Shown: in pieces, positions 8,423 to 15,465 of the stretch
Layout of the letters: every line of letters starts with the position of its first letter
Position numbering within the stretch: the first letter of the stretch is position 1
From: a virus
IMG/VR virus record: IMGVR_UViG_3300008448_000266
Span: 1-37,340 of that record
Direction: 5' to 3' (one strand)
DNA length: 37,340 bases
The notes under the pieces: model-generated
Databases searched by the model: none
The model's input: the letters and a program-made list of their open reading frames with translations, nothing else
Told to the model about the DNA's origin: nothing
Translations under genes and position numbers: made by a program

Positions 8423-8839
8423 ATGAATATAGAAAATTTAAATCCCGAGGAATTAAGAACGTTACAAACATTACTCAATAAAATTAATCCTCCTCAACCA
8501 CAACCCAATTTATATTTTGATCCTGTCAATAAAATGATTGACGATATTATGGATGAATTTGATTTTTATAAAGTTCAAGAAGTAATGGAGTATTTAAATT
8601 GGAGATGGGCTGGTGAGTATGTTACCATAGACATGCTTAAAGAAACAGCCAAGCGATTACTTAGAGAGGCAGCCGATTTGAGACTAGGTGATTATAAAGA
8701 CACACACTGGGAACAAGGTGTTATTTGTGCTACTGGTGGATTTCAGGCAATGGCGTGGTGTAATGAAGATAAAACTGAAGTTAATGCTTTGGATTTGAAA
8801 TTTGTATTAGCAGATTGGGATGCTCAAATAGAAGATTAA
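8423..8839 (+). CDS. Hypothetical phage protein
   Basis: 138 aa. It has a helical N-terminal segment (NPEELRTLQTLLNKI), a Pro/Gln linker, then a compact domain containing YLNWRWAGEYVTIDML, ATGGFQAMAWCNED and LKFVLADWD. I recognise the general look of a protein frequent in large phages but know of no function. It is first in an operon of small genes (8423-11160). Confidence 0.78.
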   Translation: MNIENLNPEELRTLQTLLNKINPPQPQPNLYFDPVNKMIDDIMDEFDFYKVQEVMEYLNWRWAGEYVTIDMLKETAKRLLREAADLRLGDYKDTHWEQGVICATGGFQAMAWCNEDKTEVNALDLKFVLADWDAQIED

Positions 8840-8840
8840 T

Positions 8841-8909
8841 ATGGTAATATTTTTATTAATAGTGGTGATATTGTATTTAGGTGCTATAAACGATAAATTG
8901 AAAAAATAA
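8841..8909 (+). CDS. 22-aa single-pass membrane micropeptide
   Basis: MVIFLLIVVILYLGAINDKL plus two Lys, then stop: a short hydrophobic helix followed by a positively charged tail. The ATG is 1 nt after the previous stop, and the stop shares the A of the next ATG (TAATG at 8907-8911), which suggests translational coupling. A matching hydrophobic micropeptide precedes a related gene at 9402. Function unknown. It could be a chance ORF, but its context is repeated. Confidence 0.5.
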   Translation: MVIFLLIVVILYLGAINDKLKK

Positions 8910-9142
8910 TGACACCAAAAGAAAAAGCAGAACAACTTATAGATAAGTTTTATCAAACAACCCCAAACGAAGCTTGGATTAATGAACCTATTGGAATAGC
9001 AAAAGAATACAAAGCTTTTAATCAAGCAAAAGAATGTGCATTGATTATGATAGAAGAAATATTATGTAATTCAACATTTTTATTAAGTAATGGAGAATTA
9101 TATTACTGGAGAGAAGTAAAACAAGAAATAGAAAAGTTATGA
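8909..9142 (+). CDS. Small helical hypothetical protein (MTPKEKAEQ type)
   Basis: 77 aa, predicted helical: MTPKEKAEQLIDKFY, then AKECALIMIEEIL and YYWREVKQEIEKL. It has the same plan as the protein at 9476 (MTPHQKAAHEIIHEYY ... AVDCALLSVKRLI ... YDEVQTELYKI), so the two look like diverged paralogues. It overlaps the next gene by ATGA. Function unknown. Confidence 0.75.
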   Translation: MTPKEKAEQLIDKFYQTTPNEAWINEPIGIAKEYKAFNQAKECALIMIEEILCNSTFLLSNGELYYWREVKQEIEKL

Positions 9143-9405
9143 CACAAGAGGAACTATATAAGATAGCATCTGACTCATGGGAAGGGTGTGATGGATGTAA
9201 TGAAAATGATAGAATGTTCTGGATTAATGGATTTATGAAAGCAGCCAATTTATTTGGTGACATAGATAATTTACCTAACTCTCAACAATTAGAGGAAAAA
9301 GGACAATTAATGGGTGAGTTATTTAATAAATTAATCAATAATCAACAAAATCTAGACCCTGAATTTGGTAAAATCATTTCGGAAAACTTTGATGATTTAA
9401 TATGA
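9139..9405 (+). CDS. Small hypothetical protein
   Basis: 88 aa, acidic. It contains CDGCNENDRMFWINGFMKAANLF near the N-terminus; the single CxxC is not enough to call a zinc site. It is coupled to both neighbours by ATGA overlaps (9139-9142 and 9402-9405). Function unknown. Confidence 0.72.
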   Translation: MTQEELYKIASDSWEGCDGCNENDRMFWINGFMKAANLFGDIDNLPNSQQLEEKGQLMGELFNKLINNQQNLDPEFGKIISENFDDLI

Positions 9406-9479
9406 AACTATTAACTGTTTTAGTAGTACTGTGGTTTATGATTATATTTTTTGGGAAAGTAAAAATAGAGGAAGCATGA
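9402..9479 (+). CDS. 25-aa single-pass membrane micropeptide
   Basis: Begins MKLLTVLVVLWFMIIFFGKV and ends KIEEA. It is one hydrophobic helix with a charged tail. ATGA overlaps link it to the gene before (9402-9405) and after (9476-9479). Like the peptide at 8841, it lies directly before an MTP(K/H)xKA-type gene, so the two-gene unit appears twice. Confidence 0.55.
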   Translation: MKLLTVLVVLWFMIIFFGKVKIEEA

Positions 9480-9781
9480 CACCACACCAAAAAGCAGCAC
9501 ACGAAATTATTCATGAATACTATTTCATGTTACCAAACAATGGTTCATTAAATAGTGGTATTAATAGTTGTGAATCAAGATATAAGGAAGCAGTTGATTG
9601 TGCTTTACTAAGTGTTAAACGACTTATATTAACATTAGAATTTATGGCAATGGAACCTAATTCTGCTTTTGTAATGGATAGAATAAATTTTTATGATGAG
9701 GTACAAACCGAATTATATAAAATAAAAAATGGTTATAGTAAATTATCATGGGAAGAATTAATTGAGATATTTAAAAAATAA
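9476..9781 (+). CDS. Small helical hypothetical protein (paralogue of 8909)
   Basis: 101 aa starting MTPHQKAAHEIIHEYYFMLP, the same opening as the protein at 8909, with a comparable central AVDCALLSVKRLI helix and YDEVQTELYKI segment. It has a longer C-terminus (LSWEELIEIFKK). I chose ATG 9476 over an upstream in-frame ATG at 9431 because 9476 gives the shared MTP start and an ATGA overlap. Function unknown. Confidence 0.72.
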   Translation: MTPHQKAAHEIIHEYYFMLPNNGSLNSGINSCESRYKEAVDCALLSVKRLILTLEFMAMEPNSAFVMDRINFYDEVQTELYKIKNGYSKLSWEELIEIFKK

Positions 9782-9782
9782 T

Positions 9783-10019
9783 ATGAAAAAAATAATTATA
9801 ACATTATGTGCTGTAGTCGGAATGGCTAGTTGCACTAACCAACCAACCCAGAAAACAACTAAACCATTTATTGCTGTAATGCAAAACGGAATGGACTACA
9901 GTGAAATTGGATGTGACAGTTTTAAAATGATAAGTAAAACACAAGTCATTACCTACAACAATGGTGCGGCAATGCCTATTGTAGCTGATGAAATTAGAGT
10001 TCATGCTAATGAACAATAA
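9783..10019 (+). CDS. Small lipoprotein
   Basis: 78 aa. MKK, a hydrophobic stretch (IIITLCAVVGM), then lipobox GMASC with C18 as the expected lipidated residue, followed by a Thr/Gln-rich segment (TNQPTQKTTK). The mature part is about 60 aa and hydrophilic. It would be anchored in the cell envelope. Phage lipoproteins are sometimes superinfection-exclusion factors, but nothing here proves that role. Confidence 0.72.
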   Translation: MKKIIITLCAVVGMASCTNQPTQKTTKPFIAVMQNGMDYSEIGCDSFKMISKTQVITYNNGAAMPIVADEIRVHANEQ

Positions 10020-10233
10020 TCAAATACCTACAGCATTAGAATTCCTACTTAGGGATGAAAGTAATATTTTCAATGAAGTAGACATCACTCAAGCTATGGA
10101 TGAATACGCTAAACTACATGTTGAAAGAATAAAACAATTCTTGTATGAAGAAATATGTGAGCGTAGAGATTATTCAGCATCTAAAATGTGTGAAGAAGTA
10201 ATTAAATTTATAGAAAACAATGAGCAACGATAA
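10009..10233 (+). CDS. Small hypothetical protein
   Basis: 74 aa, mostly helical (ALEFLLRDESNIFNEV, EYAKLHVERIKQFLYEEI). It starts at ATG 10009 inside the end of the lipoprotein gene (ATGAACAATAA), giving MNNN. It ends in NNEQR, where the next gene starts in the same kind of overlap. Function unknown. Confidence 0.65.
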   Translation: MNNNQIPTALEFLLRDESNIFNEVDITQAMDEYAKLHVERIKQFLYEEICERRDYSASKMCEEVIKFIENNEQR

Positions 10234-10438
10234 AATTAAAACAGTAAACATGAATAAAGGTACATTGGAAAATGTATTGAATGATTTAGAACACTTGTCC
10301 GGATTAATGAATGATTTGATTGTTGATATGCACAATGTAAAGGGTGGTCAACAAGCAAGACATAGTTATATGCTTTATAGAAAGTATATTTGGGATATTC
10401 AAGCTGAATTAAAAAAAGGTATAATCAATGAGCAATAA
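10220..10438 (+). CDS. Small hypothetical protein
   Basis: 72 aa beginning MSNDKIKTVNMNKGTLENVL and ending KKGIINEQ, predicted helical. It starts inside the previous gene (ATGAGCAACGATAA) and ends inside the next (ATGAGCAATAATAA). Function unknown. Confidence 0.65.
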   Translation: MSNDKIKTVNMNKGTLENVLNDLEHLSGLMNDLIVDMHNVKGGQQARHSYMLYRKYIWDIQAELKKGIINEQ

Positions 10439-10655
10439 TAAACAAAGTAGCGTAGTAGATTTTATCTATAATGAACTTTTTGTCGTAAAGAGATGGATGG
10501 ATTTAACTCCTGGGGATATAGAATATATATTCAATCAAGCCAAAGCAATGCACAAACAAGAATCAATTGATTTGCTGAATCACCACAACGATATTTTTGA
10601 TACAAGTGAAGAACATTACAACAAATGGTTTAAAGGTAATAATGAGCAACAATAG
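10428..10655 (+). CDS. Small hypothetical protein
   Basis: 75 aa beginning MSNNKQSSVVDFIYNELFVV and ending KGNNEQQ, helical. It is joined to both neighbours by the recurring overlap AATGAGCAA...ATA. Function unknown. Confidence 0.65.
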   Translation: MSNNKQSSVVDFIYNELFVVKRWMDLTPGDIEYIFNQAKAMHKQESIDLLNHHNDIFDTSEEHYNKWFKGNNEQQ

Positions 10656-10908
10656 GATTAATCAATATAGCATAACATACTCTAAACCTGAACCTGATTA
10701 TGAATTTTCAAAAAGTTTAATGGAAATACTATCATTGATTGAAGCAAAATACGGGGATAATCAAACATTTACCCTTGAAATGGGTAACTTTACATCTGAT
10801 GAGTATGGTAGTTACAGAATGATATTTAAGGATTCTAAAAATCCGGACATTACTTTATGTACTGTGATTTGGGATAGGATATTTGGAGAAGTAAAAATAC
10901 AAGAATAA
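10642..10908 (+). CDS. Small hypothetical protein
   Basis: 88 aa from ATG 10642 (MSNNRINQYSITYSKPEPDY), with beta-rich spacing in FTLEMGNFTSDEYGSYRMIF and TLCTVIWDRIFG. An upstream in-frame start at 10597 is rejected because 10642 lies in the same AATGAGCAA overlap as the preceding genes. Function unknown. Confidence 0.65.
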   Translation: MSNNRINQYSITYSKPEPDYEFSKSLMEILSLIEAKYGDNQTFTLEMGNFTSDEYGSYRMIFKDSKNPDITLCTVIWDRIFGEVKIQE

Positions 10909-11075
10909 TGACACAACAAGAATTTGAACAACATAGACAAAAATGGTTAAAAGAATGGGCCGATCATTGGAGATTACTAGATATTGATTTTGAATGTTAT
11001 ATGCTCATGCAGGGTATTACCCCTGATGATTATAAAAAATTAAATGAGGCTAGTTGGAAAACAAATGAAAAATAA
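10908..11075 (+). CDS. 55-aa hypothetical protein
   Basis: Begins MTQQEFEQHRQKWLKEWADH and ends NEASWKTNEK. Trp/Gln-rich and helical. It starts in a TAATG overlap with the previous stop, and its end overlaps the next small gene. Function unknown. Confidence 0.6.
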   Translation: MTQQEFEQHRQKWLKEWADHWRLLDIDFECYMLMQGITPDDYKKLNEASWKTNEK

Positions 11076-11160
11076 AATTGATTGGGAAGAAATAAAATCC
11101 AGTATCTACTTGATAATTTATTTGGCTACAATGATGGGGATAGCCTATATTTTTCTTTAA
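11065..11160 (+). CDS. 31-aa membrane micropeptide
   Basis: MKNKIDWEEIK followed by a hydrophobic helix (SSIYLIIYLATMMGIAYIFL) and stop. Single membrane pass, charged N-terminus. It overlaps the previous gene by 11 nt and is last in the operon, ending just before promoter P5. Function unknown. Confidence 0.5.
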   Translation: MKNKIDWEEIKSSIYLIIYLATMMGIAYIFL

Positions 11161-11163
11161 AAA

Positions 11164-11188
11164 AAGTTTGGCTATCAGTCTTCTTTTT
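11164..11188 (+). terminator. Weak, degenerate terminator hairpin before P5
   Basis: AAGTTTG / CAGTCTT around a 5-nt loop can pair imperfectly (one mismatch, one G-U), followed by CTTTTTT. It sits in the same place relative to the promoter as the perfect hairpins elsewhere and looks like a decayed copy. Confidence 0.4.
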
Positions 11189-11198
11189 TGTATACTTA
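11167..11198 (+). promoter_or_regulatory. Promoter P5
   Basis: TTTG 11167-11170, 20-bp spacer, TATACTTA 11191-11198. The ATG is at 11215, after a 16-nt gap containing AATAAAAGGTT. Confidence 0.65.
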
Positions 11199-11214
11199 AT
11201 ACAAATAAAAGGTT

Positions 11215-11727
11215 ATGACTGAAGTTGAAAAATGTTTAAAGTGGAAGTTGACCCATGATCCTACACCTCCAAAACCAAACAAAACATACAATAAATTTTT
11301 TTGGTGGCGCCGTTATCAAGAACATAAATTTTTATCTAAAATGTCCCCTATTTGGAATAAGGCCAAAAACGGTGATTATGATGTTTCACCGTATTGGAAG
11401 CAATTTCAATGGGAATTTTGGTTTGAAGAACAAGAAATAGCTAAATTCCATAAAGAATATAGCGGTGCTGCCGAAAATTTTGGATGGGGAGAAAGACAAG
11501 TATCCAAACTGTTTTGGGAAAGAAGAAAACGTTTGTTGAATGATGCCGAACGCGATGAAAAAAACAGATGGGAGTTATTAGTAAAAGATCTCAAAACATG
11601 TTTTGGTGGTACCGAAGAGGAAATAAAGGATATGTTTGAATCGTTTGAAGGTACAATGATTGAATTTATTACCGCTTATCGTGATTCAAGAAATCTTCCA
11701 AAAATCCAACCTGTTCCTAAATTTTAA
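11215..11727 (+). CDS. Hypothetical protein, rich in aromatic residues
   Basis: 170 aa, strikingly rich in Trp/Phe and charge (NKFFWWRRYQEHKF, WKQFQWEFWFEEQEI), with a helical C-terminal half (WERRKRLLNDAERDEKNRW). No membrane segment. It has its own promoter and is followed at once by promoter P6, so it is a single-gene unit. Function unknown. Confidence 0.75.
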   Translation: MTEVEKCLKWKLTHDPTPPKPNKTYNKFFWWRRYQEHKFLSKMSPIWNKAKNGDYDVSPYWKQFQWEFWFEEQEIAKFHKEYSGAAENFGWGERQVSKLFWERRKRLLNDAERDEKNRWELLVKDLKTCFGGTEEEIKDMFESFEGTMIEFITAYRDSRNLPKIQPVPKF

Positions 11728-11759
11728 TTTGGTTATTTAAGATATTTTTATTATATTTA
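11728..11759 (+). promoter_or_regulatory. Promoter P6, leaderless type
   Basis: TTTG 11728-11731 (as ATTTGGTTATTT), 20-bp spacer, TATATTTA 11752-11759. Only 4 nt (AGTT) separate the box from the ATG at 11764, so the transcript probably begins at or very near the start codon. Confidence 0.7.
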
Positions 11760-11763
11760 AGTT

Positions 11764-12540
11764 ATGAAAATAAGTCATGAAGTTCCTTTATGTTTATTAG
11801 AGGATAGTTTAGGTTTTAATGATTATGATTATGCCCTAGTGCATTTACTAGACAAAGATGAGGACTATGTTGATTTCTTTATGAAAGCAAAACAACAAGG
11901 TCGTTATATTATTTTAGATAATTCACTACATGAATTAGGAGAGGCATATCATGATAAAGGTTTATTACATTGGGTTGATAAATTGCGTCCTAATGAATTT
12001 ATTGTTCCTGATGTATGGGAAAATACAAATGCATCTATTGTTAATGCTAGAAAATGGGCTACAATTGAATTGCCTGAAGAAGTTACTAAAGTAGCAGTTG
12101 TTCAAGCTCAAAACTTTTTAGATGCTGTTGTTTGTTATCAAACATATAAAGATTTAGGTTATAAAAAGATTGCTTTTTCATATGGTGCTGAATATTATTT
12201 AGATCATTCTAATCATCCTAATAAAAACTTAGCTAAATCATTAGGTCGTATTCAAGTAATAAGTAGAATGTATGAAATGGGTTTGATTGATCCTAATGAC
12301 AGGGTACATTTATTAGGCTGCCAGGTACCACAAGAATTTAGTTGGTACAAAGATGCTGGATTTATTGAAACTATTGATACATCAAATCCTATTATGGCAA
12401 CTTTAGATGGTATTAAGTATGGTAGAAATGGTTTAACTGAAAAACCAAAATCTAATATGAATAATAATTTTTATATCACCGATATAGATTATGATTTATT
12501 GGATTATAATATATCAATATTTAGAGAATTATTAAAATAA
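11764..12540 (+). CDS. dpdA: DpdA/TGT-like DNA 7-deazaguanine transglycosylase
   Basis: 258 aa. It resembles the tRNA-guanine transglycosylase TIM barrel: ILDNSLHELGE (50-60) carries a candidate catalytic Asp (D52); FIVPDVWEN (79-87) and KIAFSYG follow; DRVHLLGCQVPQEF (179-192) then TIDTSNP (203-209) match the TGT 'LMGVG...FD..P' region, with D205. The TGT zinc cysteine set is not evident. Phage DpdA enzymes of this superfamily exchange guanine in DNA for a deazapurine. The same operon encodes QueC, QueD and QueE, with FolE nearby, which makes DNA modification the likeliest role. A tRNA role cannot be excluded from sequence alone. Confidence 0.62.
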   Translation: MKISHEVPLCLLEDSLGFNDYDYALVHLLDKDEDYVDFFMKAKQQGRYIILDNSLHELGEAYHDKGLLHWVDKLRPNEFIVPDVWENTNASIVNARKWATIELPEEVTKVAVVQAQNFLDAVVCYQTYKDLGYKKIAFSYGAEYYLDHSNHPNKNLAKSLGRIQVISRMYEMGLIDPNDRVHLLGCQVPQEFSWYKDAGFIETIDTSNPIMATLDGIKYGRNGLTEKPKSNMNNNFYITDIDYDLLDYNISIFRELLK

Positions 12541-12543
12541 GTT

Positions 12544-12699
12544 ATGAATAAAGTATTAAAAATCGTTTACAAATGTACCATTGGGATTAATATCCTAGCA
12601 GGTTTAGTTAGTATTATTAACCACAACTATGTTTTGGGAATTAACCAATTTCTAGTTGCTTGGTTTATGTTTATGTATTATAATGAAAGAAATAAATAA
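12544..12699 (+). CDS. 51-aa small membrane protein
   Basis: Begins MNKVLKIVYKCTIGINILAG. It has two hydrophobic stretches (CTIGINILAGLVSII and INQFLVAWFMFMYY) and ends NERNK. It starts 3 nt after the transglycosylase with AAGTTATG context. Function unknown. Confidence 0.6.
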   Translation: MNKVLKIVYKCTIGINILAGLVSIINHNYVLGINQFLVAWFMFMYYNERNK

Positions 12700-12702
12700 G
12701 TT

Positions 12703-12930
12703 ATGGAAGAAATGTTATCACTTTATGATTACTTAGGTAAAGCAGCAGGTAGAGAATTAGGAAACCAAGTTTACAAATCCGCTAGTGCTAAAAAAATCCA
12801 AGTAACAGAAAAACACGTATCAAATCCTGTTTATTCAGGTAAAATTTTAATGTATCCAAAATCATTTTTGGACAGTTATTTTAACCCTCAACCAGTGAAC
12901 AATTATGAACACGAAGACTTACCCTTCTAA
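12703..12930 (+). CDS. Small hypothetical protein with SSB-like C-terminal tip
   Basis: 75 aa. It opens MEEMLSLYDYLGKAAGRELG, and YSGKILMYPKSFLDSYF precedes a short tail ending YEHEDLPF. That end matches the acidic-LPF tip of this phage's gp32 (DDDDLPF) and the (D)DLPF/(D)DIPF tip of bacterial SSBs, which recruits replication and repair proteins. It may compete for, or recruit, SSB-interacting proteins (inference). It lies inside the deazaguanine operon. Confidence 0.7.
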   Translation: MEEMLSLYDYLGKAAGRELGNQVYKSASAKKIQVTEKHVSNPVYSGKILMYPKSFLDSYFNPQPVNNYEHEDLPF

Positions 12931-12934
12931 ACCA

Positions 12935-13066
12935 ATGAAAGATATTAATCCTGCTTGGGAAGCTGAGATTAAAAAACAATTAGATGCTATTTGGGAAAAT
13001 CGTTATCGCCTTAGCTTGTCTAATTTAGAAATGTTATGTAGATTAGCAAACAAAACAAAATTATAA
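12935..13066 (+). CDS. 43-aa hypothetical protein
   Basis: Begins MKDINPAWEAEIKKQLDAIW and ends LEMLCRLANKTKL; amphipathic and helical. It lies between tightly packed genes (4 nt after the previous stop, 1 nt before the next ATG). Function unknown. Confidence 0.6.
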   Translation: MKDINPAWEAEIKKQLDAIWENRYRLSLSNLEMLCRLANKTKL

Positions 13067-13067
13067 T

Positions 13068-13403
13068 ATGGAACCAAATACATTTTTACACAATGGATCA
13101 TCTTATGCTTTAGGTACATCAAACGCAACTATCCTTTCTAACCCTAGCAGTTATGCTTTAAACACACCAATTTCACAATCATTTAATTTAATACCACAAA
13201 ACACAGTTATGCAAAACAAAGTAGCAGTTTTCAAAGTAACAAGAGACGAAAACAACAAAATCACAGACACTAAGTTTATTAAAGAACTTTGGGTAGAAAC
13301 AAAAAATCAATCAGTAGAATTTCAAGTAGCTAGAGATAAAGATTTAGCTGACTATGATGCTAACGATTTATTTATTAAAACAATTTACACAGTAACATTT
13401 TAA
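13068..13403 (+). CDS. Hypothetical protein
   Basis: 111 aa. The first 45 residues are low-complexity Ser/Asn/Thr (SSYALGTSNATILSNPSSYAL contains two SSYAL repeats), followed by a beta-like half (KVAVFKVTRDENNKITDTKF ... FIKTIYTVTF). Its stop shares the A of the queC ATG. Function unknown. Confidence 0.7.
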   Translation: MEPNTFLHNGSSYALGTSNATILSNPSSYALNTPISQSFNLIPQNTVMQNKVAVFKVTRDENNKITDTKFIKELWVETKNQSVEFQVARDKDLADYDANDLFIKTIYTVTF

Positions 13404-14311
13404 TGAATAAACAAGCAGTATTGTCATTAAGTGGAGGTATGGATAGCTCCACGTTGTTGCTTCATCTACTTGCCAATGGCTATGAAGTGACAGCACTGTC
13501 TTTTGATTATGGACAAAAACATCGAGTTGAACTTGAGCGTGCTCAAGATTTAGTAAACTATTTAAATTTACACTTATTAACTAAAAACCATCCTCCATTA
13601 CCTAAAGGTGTTAGTATTGAGCAAGTACTTGGTAAACAACCTATTAATTACCAAGTAATTAAACTTGATGGATTGAGCCAACTACTCAATTCAGCACTTG
13701 TAACAGGTGGGGCTGAAGTTCCTGAAGGCCACTATGCTGAAGAAAATATGAAAGCAACTGTCGTACCTAATAGAAACAAAATATTTAGTAGTATAATTCA
13801 GGCAGTAGCCTTATCAATAGCAGATGCTAAAAACACGGACGTTCATATTGCGATGGGTATTCATGCTGGTGATCACGCTATTTATCCTGATTGTCGTCAG
13901 GAGTTTAGGGATATTGATTATCAGGCCTTTGTTGCTGGGAATTGGAATGCTGAAAGAGTTAGTTACTATACTCCTTATATAAACGGAGATAAATACTCTA
14001 TTTTAGAAGATGGTCTAAAATGTTGCGAAACATTAGGGGTTGATTTTGATGAAATATATAAACGTACAAATACATCTTATAAACCAATGCAACATTCAGT
14101 TTATTGGGAAAATGAACATGGTGAAACACTTCATTCAGTTGAATGGTTTAGTGATTACAAATCAGCATCTTCTGTTGAACGAGTAGAGGCATTTATTAAA
14201 TTAGGAAGAAAAGATCCTGTATCTTATGCCGATGAATTTGGCCCAGTAACTTGGGAGTACGTAAAAGAGTACGTATCGTCCGTTTTAGATGATTACCAAA
14301 AAACAGTATAG
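13403..14311 (+). CDS. queC: QueC-like 7-deazaguanine ligase lacking its zinc cysteines
   Basis: 302 aa, against about 220-230 for usual QueC. QueC turns 7-carboxy-7-deazaguanine into preQ0 with ATP and ammonia, through an amide. The P-loop SGGMDSS (10-16), SFDYGQKHRVEL, VPNRNKIF (121-128) and YPDCRQEF (161-168) are classic QueC. The zinc site is not: TCY is replaced by TSY (S225), and the CGxCxxC motif aligns with DYKSASS, so the ligand positions become D251, S254 and S257. Extra length lies in an insert around 60-115 and in a C-terminal tail from 265. The enzyme may stop at a different product or bind no metal (inference). Confidence 0.8.
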   Translation: MNKQAVLSLSGGMDSSTLLLHLLANGYEVTALSFDYGQKHRVELERAQDLVNYLNLHLLTKNHPPLPKGVSIEQVLGKQPINYQVIKLDGLSQLLNSALVTGGAEVPEGHYAEENMKATVVPNRNKIFSSIIQAVALSIADAKNTDVHIAMGIHAGDHAIYPDCRQEFRDIDYQAFVAGNWNAERVSYYTPYINGDKYSILEDGLKCCETLGVDFDEIYKRTNTSYKPMQHSVYWENEHGETLHSVEWFSDYKSASSVERVEAFIKLGRKDPVSYADEFGPVTWEYVKEYVSSVLDDYQKTV

Positions 14312-14504
14312 AAAATCCCAACCTTATCCCCAAATGTATATTGTGGTAAACAAAGCTGGAGAAGTATTCTCTGGCTTTGTACAAGGTTCTATTCAATGGT
14401 CCTATAATTGGTCTAATGCAAAACCACTATTTGAACAAAACACATCTTGGCTCCTGTCTCTAAATCCAGGAGCCGAGGTAATTAAAGAAGAAGAAATTAT
14501 ATGA
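14289..14504 (+). CDS. Small hypothetical protein
   Basis: 71 aa. The core MYIVVNKAGEVFSGF ... WSYNWSNAKPLF looks like a small beta domain seen in other phages; function unknown. ATG 14289 overlaps queC by 23 nt; an in-frame ATG at 14334 gives the bare core and is an alternative start. It overlaps the next gene by ATGA (14501-14504). Confidence 0.68.
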   Translation: MITKKQYRKSQPYPQMYIVVNKAGEVFSGFVQGSIQWSYNWSNAKPLFEQNTSWLLSLNPGAEVIKEEEII

Positions 14505-14737
14505 AAAAATTACATGAACAAAAAAGTATTATTGATCCTGAGAAGGTAATCAAAGTAGAACCGAAAATGGTTAGAGAAGATTTTAAACATCCAGATGCTA
14601 AAAAACACCAATTAGTTAGTTTTATTAAATCGGGTGTTAGAATAATTGGTTACACCTTTTTATTTTTTGACATTACTATGGCCGCAGTAATACTAATTGC
14701 AAGTGAGGCAATAGGGGTTTTAGAAGAATTAGTATAA
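14501..14737 (+). CDS. Small membrane protein
   Basis: 78 aa. The N-terminal half is charged and soluble (PEKVIKVEPKMVREDFKHP), followed by a hydrophobic segment around 45-70 (IIGYTFLFFDITMAAVILIA) and a short EELV end. Single pass, perhaps a hairpin. Coupled to the previous gene by ATGA. Function unknown. Confidence 0.7.
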   Translation: MKKLHEQKSIIDPEKVIKVEPKMVREDFKHPDAKKHQLVSFIKSGVRIIGYTFLFFDITMAAVILIASEAIGVLEELV

Positions 14738-14741
14738 TAAT

Positions 14742-15221
14742 ATGGCACAATCATACTTAAATTTTAAGCAAAACTTAAATGAGTCTGATCAAAAACTTTT
14801 AGAAATTGGACAACTTGTTGACCCATATATTAAAGATTTTATGTTTAATGAAGTAGGAAATACTATTTCTACCAATTTTAAAGATGATCAACATAATGAT
14901 ATTAGTGTTAGATTTCATAAATTTAAAAAAGAATCTAGTGGTTATGAAGTAGAATTCACAATTAATAATAAAAGTGCTGAAGCATTTAAAACAGATACAA
15001 AACATTTTTTTAAAATAATATCTACTGTTACACATGCTATAAATAAATTTATTGAAGTTTATAACCCAACACAATTATTCATTGAAGGAATGGATAAACC
15101 AAGTAAAGAAGGACAAAAAAATATAATATGGTTACAATATATTAAAGTTAATTTGGATGCTACTGATTATGTAATAGGAAACCATAAAAATGGATTTATG
15201 ATTCAAAAAAATACAAAATAA
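14742..15221 (+). CDS. Hypothetical protein
   Basis: 159 aa. The helical N-terminus (YLNFKQNLNESDQKLLEIGQ) leads to an alternating alpha/beta domain (ISVRFHKFKKESSGYEVEF, FFKIISTVTHAINKFIEVY, FIEGMDKPSKEGQKNIIW). No motif recognised. It lies 2 nt upstream of the thioredoxin gene. Confidence 0.72.
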   Translation: MAQSYLNFKQNLNESDQKLLEIGQLVDPYIKDFMFNEVGNTISTNFKDDQHNDISVRFHKFKKESSGYEVEFTINNKSAEAFKTDTKHFFKIISTVTHAINKFIEVYNPTQLFIEGMDKPSKEGQKNIIWLQYIKVNLDATDYVIGNHKNGFMIQKNTK

Positions 15222-15223
15222 AT

Positions 15224-15463
15224 ATGAAAAAATTAATATATTTTAGCGCTGGCTGGTGTCAGCCGTGTCGTACACTAGGTCCTATTATGGAACAAGTACG
15301 AGAAAAAATACCAGTAGAAAAAATTGATGTTGATAATGCTCCAGCAGTTGCGGCCGCTTATAATGTCCGTAACATTCCAACCGTAATTCTTGTGGAAAAC
15401 GGAGAAGAAATTCGTAGATTTACAGGTGTAAAACCGTTAAACGATATCTTAAATTTTATATAA
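15224..15463 (+). CDS. Thioredoxin
   Basis: 79 aa, a minimal thioredoxin fold: active site WCQPC (11-15), cis-proline NIPT (P51), FTGVKPLNDIL at the end. It is shorter than E. coli TrxA (109 aa) because the first strand and helix are missing. A likely use is to reduce the C-terminal cysteine pair of the class II reductase. It lies 2 nt before queD. Confidence 0.88.
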   Translation: MKKLIYFSAGWCQPCRTLGPIMEQVREKIPVEKIDVDNAPAVAAAYNVRNIPTVILVENGEEIRRFTGVKPLNDILNFI

Positions 15464-15465
15464 AA

